From positions 3,782,001 to 3,846,000 of the forward strand of contig NZ_CP131935.1 of NCBI RefSeq assembly GCF_030704305.1: DNA of 64,000 nucleotides. The letters are read 5' to 3'. Made by a program: the position numbers and the translations under genes. Numbering within the stretch: position 1 is the first letter of the stretch; the number at the start of each line of letters is the position of its first letter. The DNA is from Massilia sp. R2A-15 (lineage in GTDB: Bacteria > Pseudomonadota > Gammaproteobacteria > Burkholderiales > Burkholderiaceae_D). Positions 37,043-45,319 of the stretch are shown here, piece by piece. The notes below the pieces were generated by a model, which saw only the letters and a program-made list of their open reading frames with translations, ran no database searches and was not told the origin of the DNA.

Positions 37043-37232
37043 GTGAGTCCTCATCTGGTGGGAATGCACGCGGAATAAATCATTTCCGAAGGGGAATGAT
37101 AGGTTCGGATGCCAATGGGCAAGTTGCGGCATCGCAATCACCGGTGTGCGAGCCATGCTTTTGAGAAAGCGCAAACGGCGTTTCCGGGCGGGCGGTACAG
37201 TAGATACCGTCAACGAATTTCCCGGAGGAAAT

Positions 37233-37682
37233 ATGAAACTGCTTACTTGCGCCGTACTCACCGCCGCCCTCGCCTGGGCCCCTTGCGCCTTTGCCGAGCC
37301 CTCCGAAAAGGACGCCATCTCGATGGTCGAGAAAGGCGCCGCGTTCATGAAGTCGAGCAGCAAGGAGGAAATGATCAAGCGCATCAACGCCAAGGATCCG
37401 GACTATGTGCAGGGCGCGCTGTACCTGACCATGCGCGACGCCAAGGGCGTGATCCTGGCCAATCCGGTCAACTCCGCGATGATCGGCAAGGACCTGGTGG
37501 ACGTGCCCGACGCCGACGGCAAGCTGTTCCGCCGCGAGATCCTCGAACTGGCCAAGAAAAAGGGCAAAGGCTGGGTCGACTACAAGTTCAAGAACCCTTC
37601 CAGCGGCAAGGTCGAAGCCAAGACCACCTACATCCAGCTGGTCGGCGACGTGACGCTCGAGGCGGGCATCTACAAGAAATAG
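37233..37682 (+). CDS. Stand-alone periplasmic Cache-domain protein
   Basis: A 149-residue protein with a Sec signal peptide (1-21, ending AFA) and a single Cache domain: [37 protein letters not shown] and the diagnostic [25 protein letters not shown]..., close to sCache_2. It has no transmembrane or output domain, so it is a soluble periplasmic ligand sensor. RBS GGAGG is 5 bases from the ATG. It precedes the chemoreceptor at 37730 by 47 bp. Confidence 0.9.
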   Translation: MKLLTCAVLTAALAWAPCAFAEPSEKDAISMVEKGAAFMKSSSKEEMIKRINAKDPDYVQGALYLTMRDAKGVILANPVNSAMIGKDLVDVPDADGKLFRREILELAKKKGKGWVDYKFKNPSSGKVEAKTTYIQLVGDVTLEAGIYKK

Positions 37683-37729
37683 GGACTCGGCGTCCCGCGG
37701 CGTTTGAATCATCACTGGCAGGAGTCGGC

Positions 37730-39421
37730 ATGCTGAAAAAATTACGCATTGGTCCCAAGTTGCTGTTGGCCCCGGGACTGGTCCTGATCCTGCTGATCGT
37801 CACCGCCGGCAGCGCCTATTACGGCATGGTGCGCCAGAACGCGTCGCTGGAGAACCTGGTGCAGGTGCGGGCGGCGCGTTTGAAAGCGGCGGCCGACGTG
37901 TCGGGCGACGCCAAGTACGCCCACGCCAACATCTATCAGCTGCTGGCGTGGATCAACGGCAGTTTCGCCAAGGCGCGGGTCGATGCGCTGACCGCCGACA
38001 TCGGCCGCAAGCACACGGCGATCGCCGCACAGCTGGCGGCGATGGCGGCGGTGGCCGATCCGGCCGAGCGCAAGATCATCGACGCGTCCGGCGCCGCGCT
38101 GGTGGGCTACCGCAAAAGCGTGCAGCAGACGATCGAGCTGGCGCAGGTGGACCAGTCGACCGCCACCGCGTCGATGAGCAAGGCCGAGAAGGAGTTCGGC
38201 GTGCTCAATAGCCAGCTGGGGCAACTGTCGGCGCTCGAGCGCGCGCTCTCCGAGCATGCGTTCGCCGCGGCGAAGTCCGAGTTCCGTACGCTGGTGATGA
38301 CGATGGCGCTGCTGGTGCTGCTGTCGATCGGCCTGTCGATGCTGGCCACCTTCCTGGTGCGGCGCGCGATGCTGGGCGATATCCGGGCGATCGCCGACGT
38401 GGTGGGCGAACTGGCCGAGGGCCGCCTGGTGGGCGGCGCCGGCACCGACGGGCGCGACGAAATCGCCGCCACTTCGCGCGCGCTGGACCACACCATATCG
38501 CGCCTGACCGACAGCCTGCGCAGCATCCTGTCGTCGGTGCGCTCGATCGACACGGCGTCGCAGGAAATCGCCACCGGCAACCTGGACCTGTCGACCCGCA
38601 CCGAGATGCAGGCCGGCTCGCTGGAACAGACCGCCAGCGCGATGGAGACCTTGACCATCGCGGTCAAGGACAACGCCAACAACGCGCGGCTGGCGACCGA
38701 ACTGGCGGCGTCCGCGGCGACGCTGGCGGCCAACGGCGGCAAGGCGGTCGACCGCGCGGTGACGACGATGGAGTCGATCAAGGCCAGTTCACGCAAGATC
38801 GTCGAGATCATCGGCGTGATCGACGGGATCTCGTTCCAGACCAATATCCTGGCGCTGAACGCGGCGGTCGAGGCGGCCCGCGCCGGCGAGCAGGGACGCG
38901 GCTTCGCGGTGGTGGCGTCGGAAGTGCGCACGCTGGCGCAGCGCTCGGCGGCGGCGGCCAAGGAGATCAAGGCGCTGATCGCGGCGTCGGTGGCGATCAT
39001 CGACGGCGGCAGCGCGTCGGTCAACGAGGCCGGCAGCAGCATGGGCAACATCGTCGCCTCGGTCCAGCAGGTCAACGACATCATCGCGCGCATCAGCGTG
39101 GCCAGCTCGGAGCAGGCCGAGGGCATCGCCGAGGTCAATCACGCGGTGGGCCAGATGGACGACATGACGCAGCAGAACGCCGCGCTGGTCGAAGAAGCCG
39201 CGGCGGCGGCGGCCAGCCTGCACGAGCAGACCATCAACCTGGCGCAGGCGGTGTCGATCTTCAAGATCGATGGCGACGAGACGGCGATGCAGGAACCGGA
39301 GCCGGAGCCGGAGCCCGACAGCTTCCGCGATCCGCAGGAACGGCGGGCGCCGGGCAGCGGCATGCGCGGGACGCCGCCGAGGGCGCTCGGACATCGTCCG
39401 ACGGGCCGCAAGCAGGGCTAG
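37730..39421 (+). CDS. Methyl-accepting chemotaxis protein
   Basis: A 563-residue chemoreceptor: N-terminal membrane helix (about 10-32), periplasmic four-helix-bundle-like region (about 35-190), second helix (about 192-212), HAMP (about 213-265) and signalling domain with the conserved hairpin [42 protein letters not shown]. The ATG at 37730 follows AGGAG. The C-terminal tail is proline- and acid-rich ([10 protein letters not shown]) and lacks the usual CheR pentapeptide. The adjacent free Cache protein may report a ligand to it. Confidence 0.94.
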   Translation: MLKKLRIGPKLLLAPGLVLILLIVTAGSAYYGMVRQNASLENLVQVRAARLKAAADVSGDAKYAHANIYQLLAWINGSFAKARVDALTADIGRKHTAIAAQLAAMAAVADPAERKIIDASGAALVGYRKSVQQTIELAQVDQSTATASMSKAEKEFGVLNSQLGQLSALERALSEHAFAAAKSEFRTLVMTMALLVLLSIGLSMLATFLVRRAMLGDIRAIADVVGELAEGRLVGGAGTDGRDEIAATSRALDHTISRLTDSLRSILSSVRSIDTASQEIATGNLDLSTRTEMQAGSLEQTASAMETLTIAVKDNANNARLATELAASAATLAANGGKAVDRAVTTMESIKASSRKIVEIIGVIDGISFQTNILALNAAVEAARAGEQGRGFAVVASEVRTLAQRSAAAAKEIKALIAASVAIIDGGSASVNEAGSSMGNIVASVQQVNDIIARISVASSEQAEGIAEVNHAVGQMDDMTQQNAALVEEAAAAAASLHEQTINLAQAVSIFKIDGDETAMQEPEPEPEPDSFRDPQERRAPGSGMRGTPPRALGHRPTGRKQG

Positions 39422-39446
39422 CCGAATCAGTAGCGCGCGCATCGTC

Positions 39447-39567
39447 GGGGTCTGGTCCTGCGGACCTGACCCCATGTTGCAAATCCCGGGCGACACCGCG
39501 ATTACACACTGTGCTCTTTGGGGCCTGGCGAAATCAAAATGGGGTCAGGTCCGCAGGACCAGACCCC
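39447..39567. repeat. 121-bp element with 27-base perfect inverted family A ends
   Basis: The left end (39447-39473) is GGGGTCTGGTCC-TGC-GGACCTGACCCC; the right end (39541-39567) is its exact reverse complement. The 67-base spacer begins ATGTTGC and ends AATCAAAAT. Each end is itself nearly palindromic with a single mismatch (T opposite T). The arrangement is that of a miniature inverted-repeat element and matches the composite at 26971-27064. It sits between the chemoreceptor and the 3' end of mpg. Confidence 0.92.
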
Positions 39568-39600
39568 GTTTCTGCGAGCCGCACCATTTGCACTCTAAAC

Positions 39601-40167
39601 TCAAAACGGCCGGCTGACGAAGCGCGAGCCGGCCAGCCCGAAGCGCCACAGCGTCTCCTTCGCCTTCGAGATGCCAATGCGCGGACCGGCCACCACTTCC
39701 ACCGGCGCCGCGCCCGGCGCCAGCTCGAACGGCGGCAGCGCCAGCGCCATGCCGTTATGCTCGCGCGTCACCGCCAGCGCCTGGCACAACTTGCCGGGAC
39801 CGGAGCACAGCAGGCGCGCGTCATCGAGGCCGCGGCGCGCGCGCATCACGTCCAGTCCCGCCAGCGGCTCGAGCGCGCGGATCAATACCCCGGCGCCGTG
39901 GCCCTCCTCGCGGCAGACGAAATTGAGGCACCAGTGGATGCCGTAAGAACGGTACACATAGGCGTGCGCCGGCGCTCCGAACATGGCGCGATTGCGCTCC
40001 GTCGGCCCGGAATAACTGTGCGAGGCCGGATCCTCGCGGTCGTAGGCTTCGGTTTCGACGATGCGCCCGCCAACGCCGTCCACCAGCACCAGCACGCCGA
40101 TCAGCTGGCGCGCCACCTCGTGCGAGGGCGCGCGAAAGTCGATGCCGGCCACAATCGATTTATTCAT
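39601..40167 (-). CDS. DNA-3-methyladenine glycosylase (Mpg/AAG family)
   Basis: A 188-residue alkyladenine DNA glycosylase. The block [30 protein letters not shown] contains the catalytic glutamate region (VETEAY, residues 37-42), and [16 protein letters not shown] is the family's second signature. It removes alkylated and deaminated purines in base-excision repair. It is transcribed away from the HDOD gene with 134 bp between. Confidence 0.93.
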   Translation of the reverse strand: MNKSIVAGIDFRAPSHEVARQLIGVLVLVDGVGGRIVETEAYDREDPASHSYSGPTERNRAMFGAPAHAYVYRSYGIHWCLNFVCREEGHGAGVLIRALEPLAGLDVMRARRGLDDARLLCSGPGKLCQALAVTREHNGMALALPPFELAPGAAPVEVVAGPRIGISKAKETLWRFGLAGSRFVSRPF

Positions 40168-40301
40168 ATAGCAATTTTATAACGGACGTCCACCTTGTTC
40201 AGTTCGGAATGCCACAGATTGCGTGGAACGAGTGCGGCCCGCGCGGCGCTGGTTTATCATGTCGATTAGTTCCCAAAAGCAATGAAATCGTTAGTTGATC
40301 C

Positions 40302-41159
40302 ATGAACAACCTTGCAGTACTCGCGCAGCCGGACGCCGACCCGGTCGACGCCTTGATCAAGTCGATCCGGATCCCGCCCCGTCCCAGCCTGCTCGCCGAC
40401 CTGCAGCGCGAGCTGGCCTCGCACGAGCCGTCGCCGGCGGCGATCGGGCGCACCATCGCCAGCGATGTCGGCATGGCCGGCGCCCTGCTCAAGCTGGCCA
40501 ACTCCTCGTTCTACGGCGGCAAGCGCCAGGCCAAATCGGTCGACCAGGCCATCGCTTTCCTCGGCATCAACCAGGTCGCCGCGCTGATGGCCGGCCTGCT
40601 GGCGCGCCAGGCGATCGTCTCGGGCAACGTGTCGCTGGCGGCGTTCTGGGACCTGTCGACCCGGCGCGCGCAGGCGATGGTGTTCCTGTCGCGGCGCCTG
40701 CGCATCGGCGCACCCGACGTGGCCCATACCTTCGGCCTGTTCTGCGACACCGGCGTGGCGCTGCTGCTGGACCGCTTCGACGGCTACGGCGTCACCTTCG
40801 ACATCGCCTGCGCCGACGACGCGCGACGCTTTACCGACATCGAGGACGAGCGCCACAGCACCAACCACGCTGCGATCGGCTGCCTGCTGGCGCGCAACTG
40901 GGGCCTGTCGGCCAACGTCGCGTGGGCAATCCTGCATCACCACGATTACAGCGTCATCGACGATCGCGCCAGCGACGACGCGGTGCGCTCGCTGGTGGCG
41001 CTGTCGCTGCTGGCCGAGCGCGCGCTGCAGGCCTATCAGGGCCACGTCCAGTCGCTCGAGTGGGAAAAGGGCGGCGCGCGCGCCTGCGCCTACCTTGGCC
41101 TCGCCGAGGACGAAGTGACCGACCTGGTCGACCAGCTGCTGGACGCCTTCAGCCACTAA
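40302..41159 (+). CDS. HDOD-domain signalling protein
   Basis: A 285-residue protein built of a single HDOD domain (about 20-215) with the hallmark LLKLANSSFYGGKRQAKSVDQAIAFLGINQV. The HD-type metal residues are degenerate (HHHDY occurs near 210), as expected for HDOD proteins, which act as regulators and not phosphohydrolases. It is divergent from mpg and is followed after 46 bp by a GNAT gene. The function (chemotaxis, stress or c-di-GMP signalling) is not determined. Confidence 0.9.
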   Translation: MNNLAVLAQPDADPVDALIKSIRIPPRPSLLADLQRELASHEPSPAAIGRTIASDVGMAGALLKLANSSFYGGKRQAKSVDQAIAFLGINQVAALMAGLLARQAIVSGNVSLAAFWDLSTRRAQAMVFLSRRLRIGAPDVAHTFGLFCDTGVALLLDRFDGYGVTFDIACADDARRFTDIEDERHSTNHAAIGCLLARNWGLSANVAWAILHHHDYSVIDDRASDDAVRSLVALSLLAERALQAYQGHVQSLEWEKGGARACAYLGLAEDEVTDLVDQLLDAFSH

Positions 41160-41205
41160 GCTTCGCGCCGCGTACTACAATCGCGTTTTCACCTGGCGGC
41201 GCGAC

Positions 41206-41892
41206 ATGGAACGAAACCGGCTTCTCGACGATATTTTCTGGAACACCCTCACCGGCCCGCATGCGCAGTTTGCCAGCGGGTTCGGCGGCGCGCGCCGCTA
41301 CGCCAAGGGCTTCTCGCCGATCCTGGCGTTTGCCGATCCCGGGGACCCCGACTTCGCGTCGCTGGCGCCGTTCTGCGAGAAGGGCGAGCACTTCTACTGC
41401 GACAGCTGGACCGGCGCCGCGCCGGAAGGCTGGCGCATCGACGCCGAGGCCACGATGTTCCGGATGGTGTGGAATGCGGCGCTGCCGACCGCCGACGAAG
41501 CGCCGGATGCGGTCGCGCTGGGACCGGAACATGCGGACCAGGCGCTGGCGCTGGCGACGCTGACCAAGCCGGGACCGTTCGGTCCGCGCACCATCGAGCT
41601 GGGCGAATACTTTGGCTATTTCGACGGCGACCGGCTGATCGCAATGGCGGGCGAGCGGATGCACGCGCCGGGCCTGCGCGAGATCAGCGGCGTATGCACC
41701 CATCCCGACTACCAGGGCCGCGGCCTGGCGCGCAAGCTGATGGCCAGGCTGGTGCACCGCCAGGTGGCGCGCGGCGAAGCGCCGTTCCTGCACGTGATGC
41801 GCACGAACGAGGCGGCGCATCAGCTGTATCTGCGGATGGGGTTCGAGGATTACCTGGAGACCGTCGTGCGAGTCGTGGCGCGGGCGGATTGA
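41206..41892 (+). CDS. GNAT-family N-acetyltransferase
   Basis: A 228-residue protein. Its C-terminal half is a GNAT domain with the acetyl-CoA loop VCTHPDYQGRGLARKLMARLV near residue 165; the N-terminal 90 residues form a poorly conserved extra domain. The acceptor substrate is unknown. The C-terminus (VVRVVARAD) agrees with the expected domain end. Confidence 0.88.
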   Translation: MERNRLLDDIFWNTLTGPHAQFASGFGGARRYAKGFSPILAFADPGDPDFASLAPFCEKGEHFYCDSWTGAAPEGWRIDAEATMFRMVWNAALPTADEAPDAVALGPEHADQALALATLTKPGPFGPRTIELGEYFGYFDGDRLIAMAGERMHAPGLREISGVCTHPDYQGRGLARKLMARLVHRQVARGEAPFLHVMRTNEAAHQLYLRMGFEDYLETVVRVVARAD

Positions 41893-41963
41893 CGAATCGC
41901 GGTTGCGGAGCACTGCTGTTGGCACTAGAGTGTGTATAACCGGGCAAGGGAGAAAACGAGATC

Positions 41964-42224
41964 ATGTCTTTCACATCATTAGAACTTCCCGATGAGCTCG
42001 AAGAGCGAGTCGCTCATGCGGCTCAAAAGTTGGGAATCAGCACCGATACATTCATGATCGACGCCATCCGACACGCTGCCAATGCTACCGGCACTGAGAG
42101 ATCCAGAGAGATGGATGCTGGAGAGGATTGCGAATGGAATGTAAGGCACGCCAGTGTCATTTCCGTCTATAACTGTCAGGTAGAAGCCGAAGGAGTGGCG
42201 CTGCAGGAATGGCGCGCACTTTGA
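41964..42224 (+). CDS. Ribbon-helix-helix (CopG-like) protein, orphan
   Basis: An 86-residue protein whose first 45 residues, MSFTSLELPDELEERVAHAAQKLGISTDTFMIDAIR, fit a ribbon-helix-helix fold (strand, then helices with LEERVAHAAQKLG). Such proteins are commonly DNA-binding antitoxins, but no toxin gene lies directly downstream. RBS AAGGGAG precedes the ATG. The gene looks less GC-rich than its neighbours, suggesting recent acquisition. Its C-terminal 40 residues are not recognised. Confidence 0.68.
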   Translation: MSFTSLELPDELEERVAHAAQKLGISTDTFMIDAIRHAANATGTERSREMDAGEDCEWNVRHASVISVYNCQVEAEGVALQEWRAL

Positions 42225-42243
42225 TTCGGCGCCTATTGATCGA

Positions 42244-42789
42244 CTATTTGAGGAAACGGGATGGACCAGTCGCTTTTACAATCTGGCGTAAGGCTGCCCA
42301 TCGCTCCAATTTTTCCAAATACGGCTTTGTGTGGGCTGGGCTGCTGGACGGAAGGTCAAGCAGTTGATAACGCGAGCCGTGTTCACCAAGCACCCTAACG
42401 CCGAGCCTGAAGGCTGTCCCGCCATTGAATGCGATCGAATCAATTGCCGGAAAACGCGCAAGTAGCCCGAGCAGATCGTTGTCATCTCGGTTCCGAATGT
42501 CGCTGTCGAGGCTTCCAGGACGATGCGCTTCCGCCACAACGTCCCACAATCCGACCCCGTGCAGCAGCAATGTCTGCAGGCGCGAAGCGTAATCCAGCGG
42601 CACCAGCTCCACGTCGATCACTTCGGACATCAACATCCAGAATTGATTCTGGCGGTTGCCGTAGTACTGCTGAATGGCAAGTGACTTCTCGCCTGGCAGG
42701 CTGCCCAGGATGAGCAATCGGGTTCGATCGTCGACGACGGGATCGAAGCATCGCTTTCTCAACAGTGGATCCGGGATTGGCTCGGTCAT
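42244..42789 (-). CDS. DNA-deoxyinosine glycosylase (UDG superfamily)
   Basis: A 181-residue member of the hypoxanthine-DNA glycosylase branch of the UDG superfamily. The active-site region reads LLILGSLPGEKSLAIQQYYGNRQNQFW, and the second motif SSSPAHTKPY is near residue 150. It probably removes hypoxanthine (deaminated adenine) from DNA. The ATG at 42789 matches the family start; the longer frame upstream is without support. The gene sits in the same slightly A/T-richer patch as the RHH protein. Confidence 0.88.
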   Translation of the reverse strand: MTEPIPDPLLRKRCFDPVVDDRTRLLILGSLPGEKSLAIQQYYGNRQNQFWMLMSEVIDVELVPLDYASRLQTLLLHGVGLWDVVAEAHRPGSLDSDIRNRDDNDLLGLLARFPAIDSIAFNGGTAFRLGVRVLGEHGSRYQLLDLPSSSPAHTKPYLEKLERWAALRQIVKATGPSRFLK

Positions 42790-42904
42790 CCGATCGATTT
42801 TACCGGACGCTGCGACAAGGCGGCTGGCGGAAAGATCCGGCCAGCATCGCCCGGTGTAGAATCGTCCCGCAAGACCAACATCACAACAACAAACGGAGAG
42901 CACC

Positions 42905-43351
42905 ATGCCAGAGACGGGACACGCGCGCGACATCGATGCGCTGCTGGCCAAATACGGCGAGAGCCACCTGAACCACACGAACGAGCTGATCCACATTGTG
43001 TGCGTGCCGGTGATCGTGTTTTCGCTGCTCGGCATCCTGTGGGCGATCCATCCGCTGGTGGCGCTGGCCGTCAGCGTGGCGTCGCTGTGGTATTACTTCA
43101 AGCTGTCGCGCCCGTTTGCCGTCGGCATGCTGGTCATGACGGCGCTGATCCTCGGCCTGCTGCGCGCGCTGCCGCCGGCGACCGTGCTGCCGCTGTCGAT
43201 CGCCATCTTCGTGCTGGCCTGGGTGGGCCAGTTCATCGGCCACAAGATCGAAGGCAAGAAGCCGTCCTTCCTGGAGGACCTGCGCTTCCTGCTGATCGGC
43301 CCGCTGTTCGTACTCAGCTTCCTGTACCGCCGGCTGCACGTGGCGTACTGA
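42905..43351 (+). CDS. Mpo1-like (DUF962) membrane protein
   Basis: A 148-residue protein with about four membrane helices. The pattern ID..LAKYGESHLNHTNELIHIVCVPVIVFS and VGQFIGHKIEGKKPSFLEDLRFLLIGP has the conserved histidines (H21, H24, H31-like positions and GHKIEGK) of the Mpo1/DUF962 family. Yeast Mpo1 is a 2-hydroxy-fatty-acid dioxygenase; bacterial members are presumed similar but untested. GGAG precedes the start. Confidence 0.88.
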   Translation: MPETGHARDIDALLAKYGESHLNHTNELIHIVCVPVIVFSLLGILWAIHPLVALAVSVASLWYYFKLSRPFAVGMLVMTALILGLLRALPPATVLPLSIAIFVLAWVGQFIGHKIEGKKPSFLEDLRFLLIGPLFVLSFLYRRLHVAY

Positions 43352-43363
43352 TCCGGCCACTGC

Positions 43364-43495
43364 TCATTCCGGCTCCTCCACGGACGCCTGCGCGGACTGC
43401 GCGGGGCCGTCGGCCTGTTCGACCAGGACCAGCGCGGTGCACAACACGACGTAGCCCAGCAAGATAAGGATGCGAAGTCGGAGCGACGGTTTCAT
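43364..43495 (-). CDS. Small single-span membrane protein, 43 aa
   Basis: The ATG at 43495 opens a 43-codon frame, MKPSLRLRILILLGYVVLC...; residues about 8-25 form one hydrophobic span, with a basic N-terminus and an acidic tail (QSAQASVEEPE) giving an N-in orientation. GAGG lies 7 bases upstream. It is converging on the Mpo1-like gene. Such short frames can arise by chance; the positive-inside topology and RBS make it plausible but unproven. Confidence 0.45.
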   Translation of the reverse strand: MKPSLRLRILILLGYVVLCTALVLVEQADGPAQSAQASVEEPE

Positions 43496-43652
43496 GGGAG
43501 GGCCTCTGCGCAGTTGGAATCCATGATACCGGCCCGGATGGCCGCCCAGCGCAGTTTACGGGGCGCCTTGTTGCGCCTCAAACGTGGCGCAGATGGCTGT
43601 CGTTTCGACGCCATGGCTGACAAGAAACTTCGAAAGCCCGTATACTTCCGCG

Positions 43653-44591
43653 ATGTCCTCCCCCCTCCTGTTTACTATCTGCTCGCTGATCTGGGGCTCG
43701 ACCTTCTGGGCCATCACGCTGCAACTGGGCGAGGTGGCGCCGGCGGCGTCGGTCGCGTATCGATTCGGCATCGCCGCGGCCACCCTGTTCGCCTGGTGCC
43801 TGATGCGCGGCGACCGCCTGCGCCTGCCGTGGCGCGCCCAGCGCTGGGTGATGCTGCAAGGCTTCCTCAGCTTCGGCCTGTCGTATGTGTGCACCTACGG
43901 CTCAGAGCAGTACCTGGTCTCCGCGCTGGTGGCGGTGCTGTTCGCGCTGATGGTGTTCTGGACGCCGATCTGCGCGCGCCTCCTTTTCGGCGCCCCGATC
44001 GGCGCGCGCACCTGGTCGGCCGGCGCCGTCGCGACCGCCGGCGTCGCGCTGCTGTTTTCCCGTTCGATCGGCGCCGCCTGGCACGACCTCCAGTTCGGGG
44101 GCAGCGGCCACTTCCTGCTGGGCCTGGCGCTGGCGCTGGTGGCGACCATTTCCAGTTCGGCCGGCAGCGTGATCGTCGGCAAGGTGCGCGAGCAATCGTC
44201 GAACCTGCTGCTGACCATGGCCTGGTCGATGTTCTGGGGCACCGCGCTGGTGCTGGCGTGGATCGCGCTGACGGGGCAGTCGCTGACGGCGCCGGCCGCG
44301 CCCCGTTACTGGTTCGGCTTGTTCTACCTGTCGATTTTCGGCTCGGTGATCGCCTTCATGGCCTACTTCACCCTGATCAACCGGATCGGCTCGCAAAAGG
44401 CCGTGTACATCGGCGTCGTCACGCCGGTCATTTCGGTGCTGCTGTCGATCCGGCTCGAACAATACCGGCCCGGCCCGCTTGAATGGCTGGGCATGGTACT
44501 GTGCCTGGCCAGCGTCGCCTGGGCGGTTCGCGCTCCGGCGCCGCGCCCTGTATCCCGTGTTTCCTCCACTCCTGTTTTAGAGACTCCATGA
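43653..44591 (+). CDS. EamA/DMT-family permease
   Basis: A 312-residue inner-membrane protein with ten predicted helices in two EamA repeats: the first begins MSSPLLFTICSLIWGSTFWAI and the second has FYLSIFGSVIAFMAYFTLINRIGSQKAVYIGVVTPVISVLLS. This is the drug/metabolite transporter (YdcZ/RhaT-like EamA) family; the substrate is unknown. The start at 43653 fits the family; the frame extends upstream but has no homology. The stop overlaps the next start by ATGA. Confidence 0.9.
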   Translation: MSSPLLFTICSLIWGSTFWAITLQLGEVAPAASVAYRFGIAAATLFAWCLMRGDRLRLPWRAQRWVMLQGFLSFGLSYVCTYGSEQYLVSALVAVLFALMVFWTPICARLLFGAPIGARTWSAGAVATAGVALLFSRSIGAAWHDLQFGGSGHFLLGLALALVATISSSAGSVIVGKVREQSSNLLLTMAWSMFWGTALVLAWIALTGQSLTAPAAPRYWFGLFYLSIFGSVIAFMAYFTLINRIGSQKAVYIGVVTPVISVLLSIRLEQYRPGPLEWLGMVLCLASVAWAVRAPAPRPVSRVSSTPVLETP

Positions 44592-45085
44592 CTGTATCCC
44601 CTGCTTTCTCCGTGCGTCCGGCCCAGCCGTCCGACGTTGCCCACATCCACGCCATGATCGTCGAACTGGCGGTCTTCGAAAAACTCGAACACATGGTGGT
44701 GGCGACCGAAGCGTTGCTGCACGATGGCCTGTTCGGCGCGCGTCCGACGTGCGAGGCGATCGTCGGCGTCGAGGGTGACGAAGTGGTGTGCTTCGCGCTG
44801 TTCTTCCACAATTTCTCGACCTTCCTCACGCGCAAGGGCCTGTACCTGGAAGACCTGTACGTCAAACAAGTCCACCGCGGCAAGGGCTTCGGCCGCCAGA
44901 TGCTGGTCAAGCTGGCCCAGATTGCCGTCGAGCGCGGCTGCGGCCGTTTCGAATGGTCGGTCCTGGACTGGAACGAGCCGGCGATCCAGTTCTACAAGGG
45001 CGTGGGCGCCGACGTGATGCCCGACTGGCGCATCTGCCGCGTGACCGGCGATGCGCTGACCCAGCTGGCCAGCAACGCACGCTGA
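44588..45085 (+). CDS. SSAT-like diamine/polyamine N-acetyltransferase (GNAT)
   Basis: A 165-residue GNAT enzyme with LEDLYVKQVHRGKGFGRQML (acetyl-CoA loop) and WSVLDWNEPAIQFYKGVGAD, a pattern close to spermidine/spermine N1-acetyltransferase-like proteins. The acceptor might be a diamine, but this is by family resemblance. Translationally coupled to the EamA permease (ATGA overlap), suggesting joint handling of a small amine. Confidence 0.88.
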   Translation: MTVSPAFSVRPAQPSDVAHIHAMIVELAVFEKLEHMVVATEALLHDGLFGARPTCEAIVGVEGDEVVCFALFFHNFSTFLTRKGLYLEDLYVKQVHRGKGFGRQMLVKLAQIAVERGCGRFEWSVLDWNEPAIQFYKGVGADVMPDWRICRVTGDALTQLASNAR

Positions 45086-45099
45086 CCTTCAATTCCCGG

Positions 45100-45134
45100 A
45101 AATAAAAAACCCACGGGGAGGATCACCGTGGGTT
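45100..45134 (-). terminator. Intrinsic terminator for the hut operon strand
   Basis: The stem AACCCACGG (45108-45116) pairs with CCGTGGGTT (45126-45134) with a 9-base loop. On the minus strand the hairpin is followed by a U-rich run (complement of AAATAAAAA), so it fits an intrinsic terminator for leftward transcription from the OpuC-like gene, whose stop is at 45320. On the plus strand there is no U-tract. Confidence 0.6.
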
Positions 45135-45259
45135 AAACCCATTTGTCTAGGATGGGAGGGGAGACTCGGATACGCGGAACAGCGAATCTGTGCAACCGTT
45201 GCTTCCATAATTATCCGGCTGGAAAATTTCGGGTTGATGCGAATCAATTGTTCTGCACC

Positions 45260-45297
45260 GGGGTCAGACCAGTTGGTCTGACTGCTTGGTCTGACCC
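45260..45297. repeat. Diverged family A palindrome
   Basis: GGGGTCAGACCA and TGGTCTGACCC arms repeat in a 38-base block: TCAGACCA/TGGTCTGA form a perfect inner stem, and a third arm (45287-45297) pairs with the first as well, allowing alternative hairpins. It lies just downstream of the OpuC-like stop and may help end the transcript. Confidence 0.75.
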
Positions 45298-45319
45298 AGA
45301 ATTCACAGAATTTACGATG

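Noticed and set aside
39447..39567. Full insertion sequence
   Set aside because: The 67-base spacer has no frame for a transposase; only a miniature element is possible.
41964..42224. Toxin-antitoxin system with the RHH protein as antitoxin
   Set aside because: The following gene is on the opposite strand and is a DNA glycosylase, and no small toxin frame is seen on either side.
45100..45134. Terminator for the plus-strand acetyltransferase gene
   Set aside because: The A/T run is on the 5' side of the hairpin for the plus strand, so the U-tract serves only leftward transcription.
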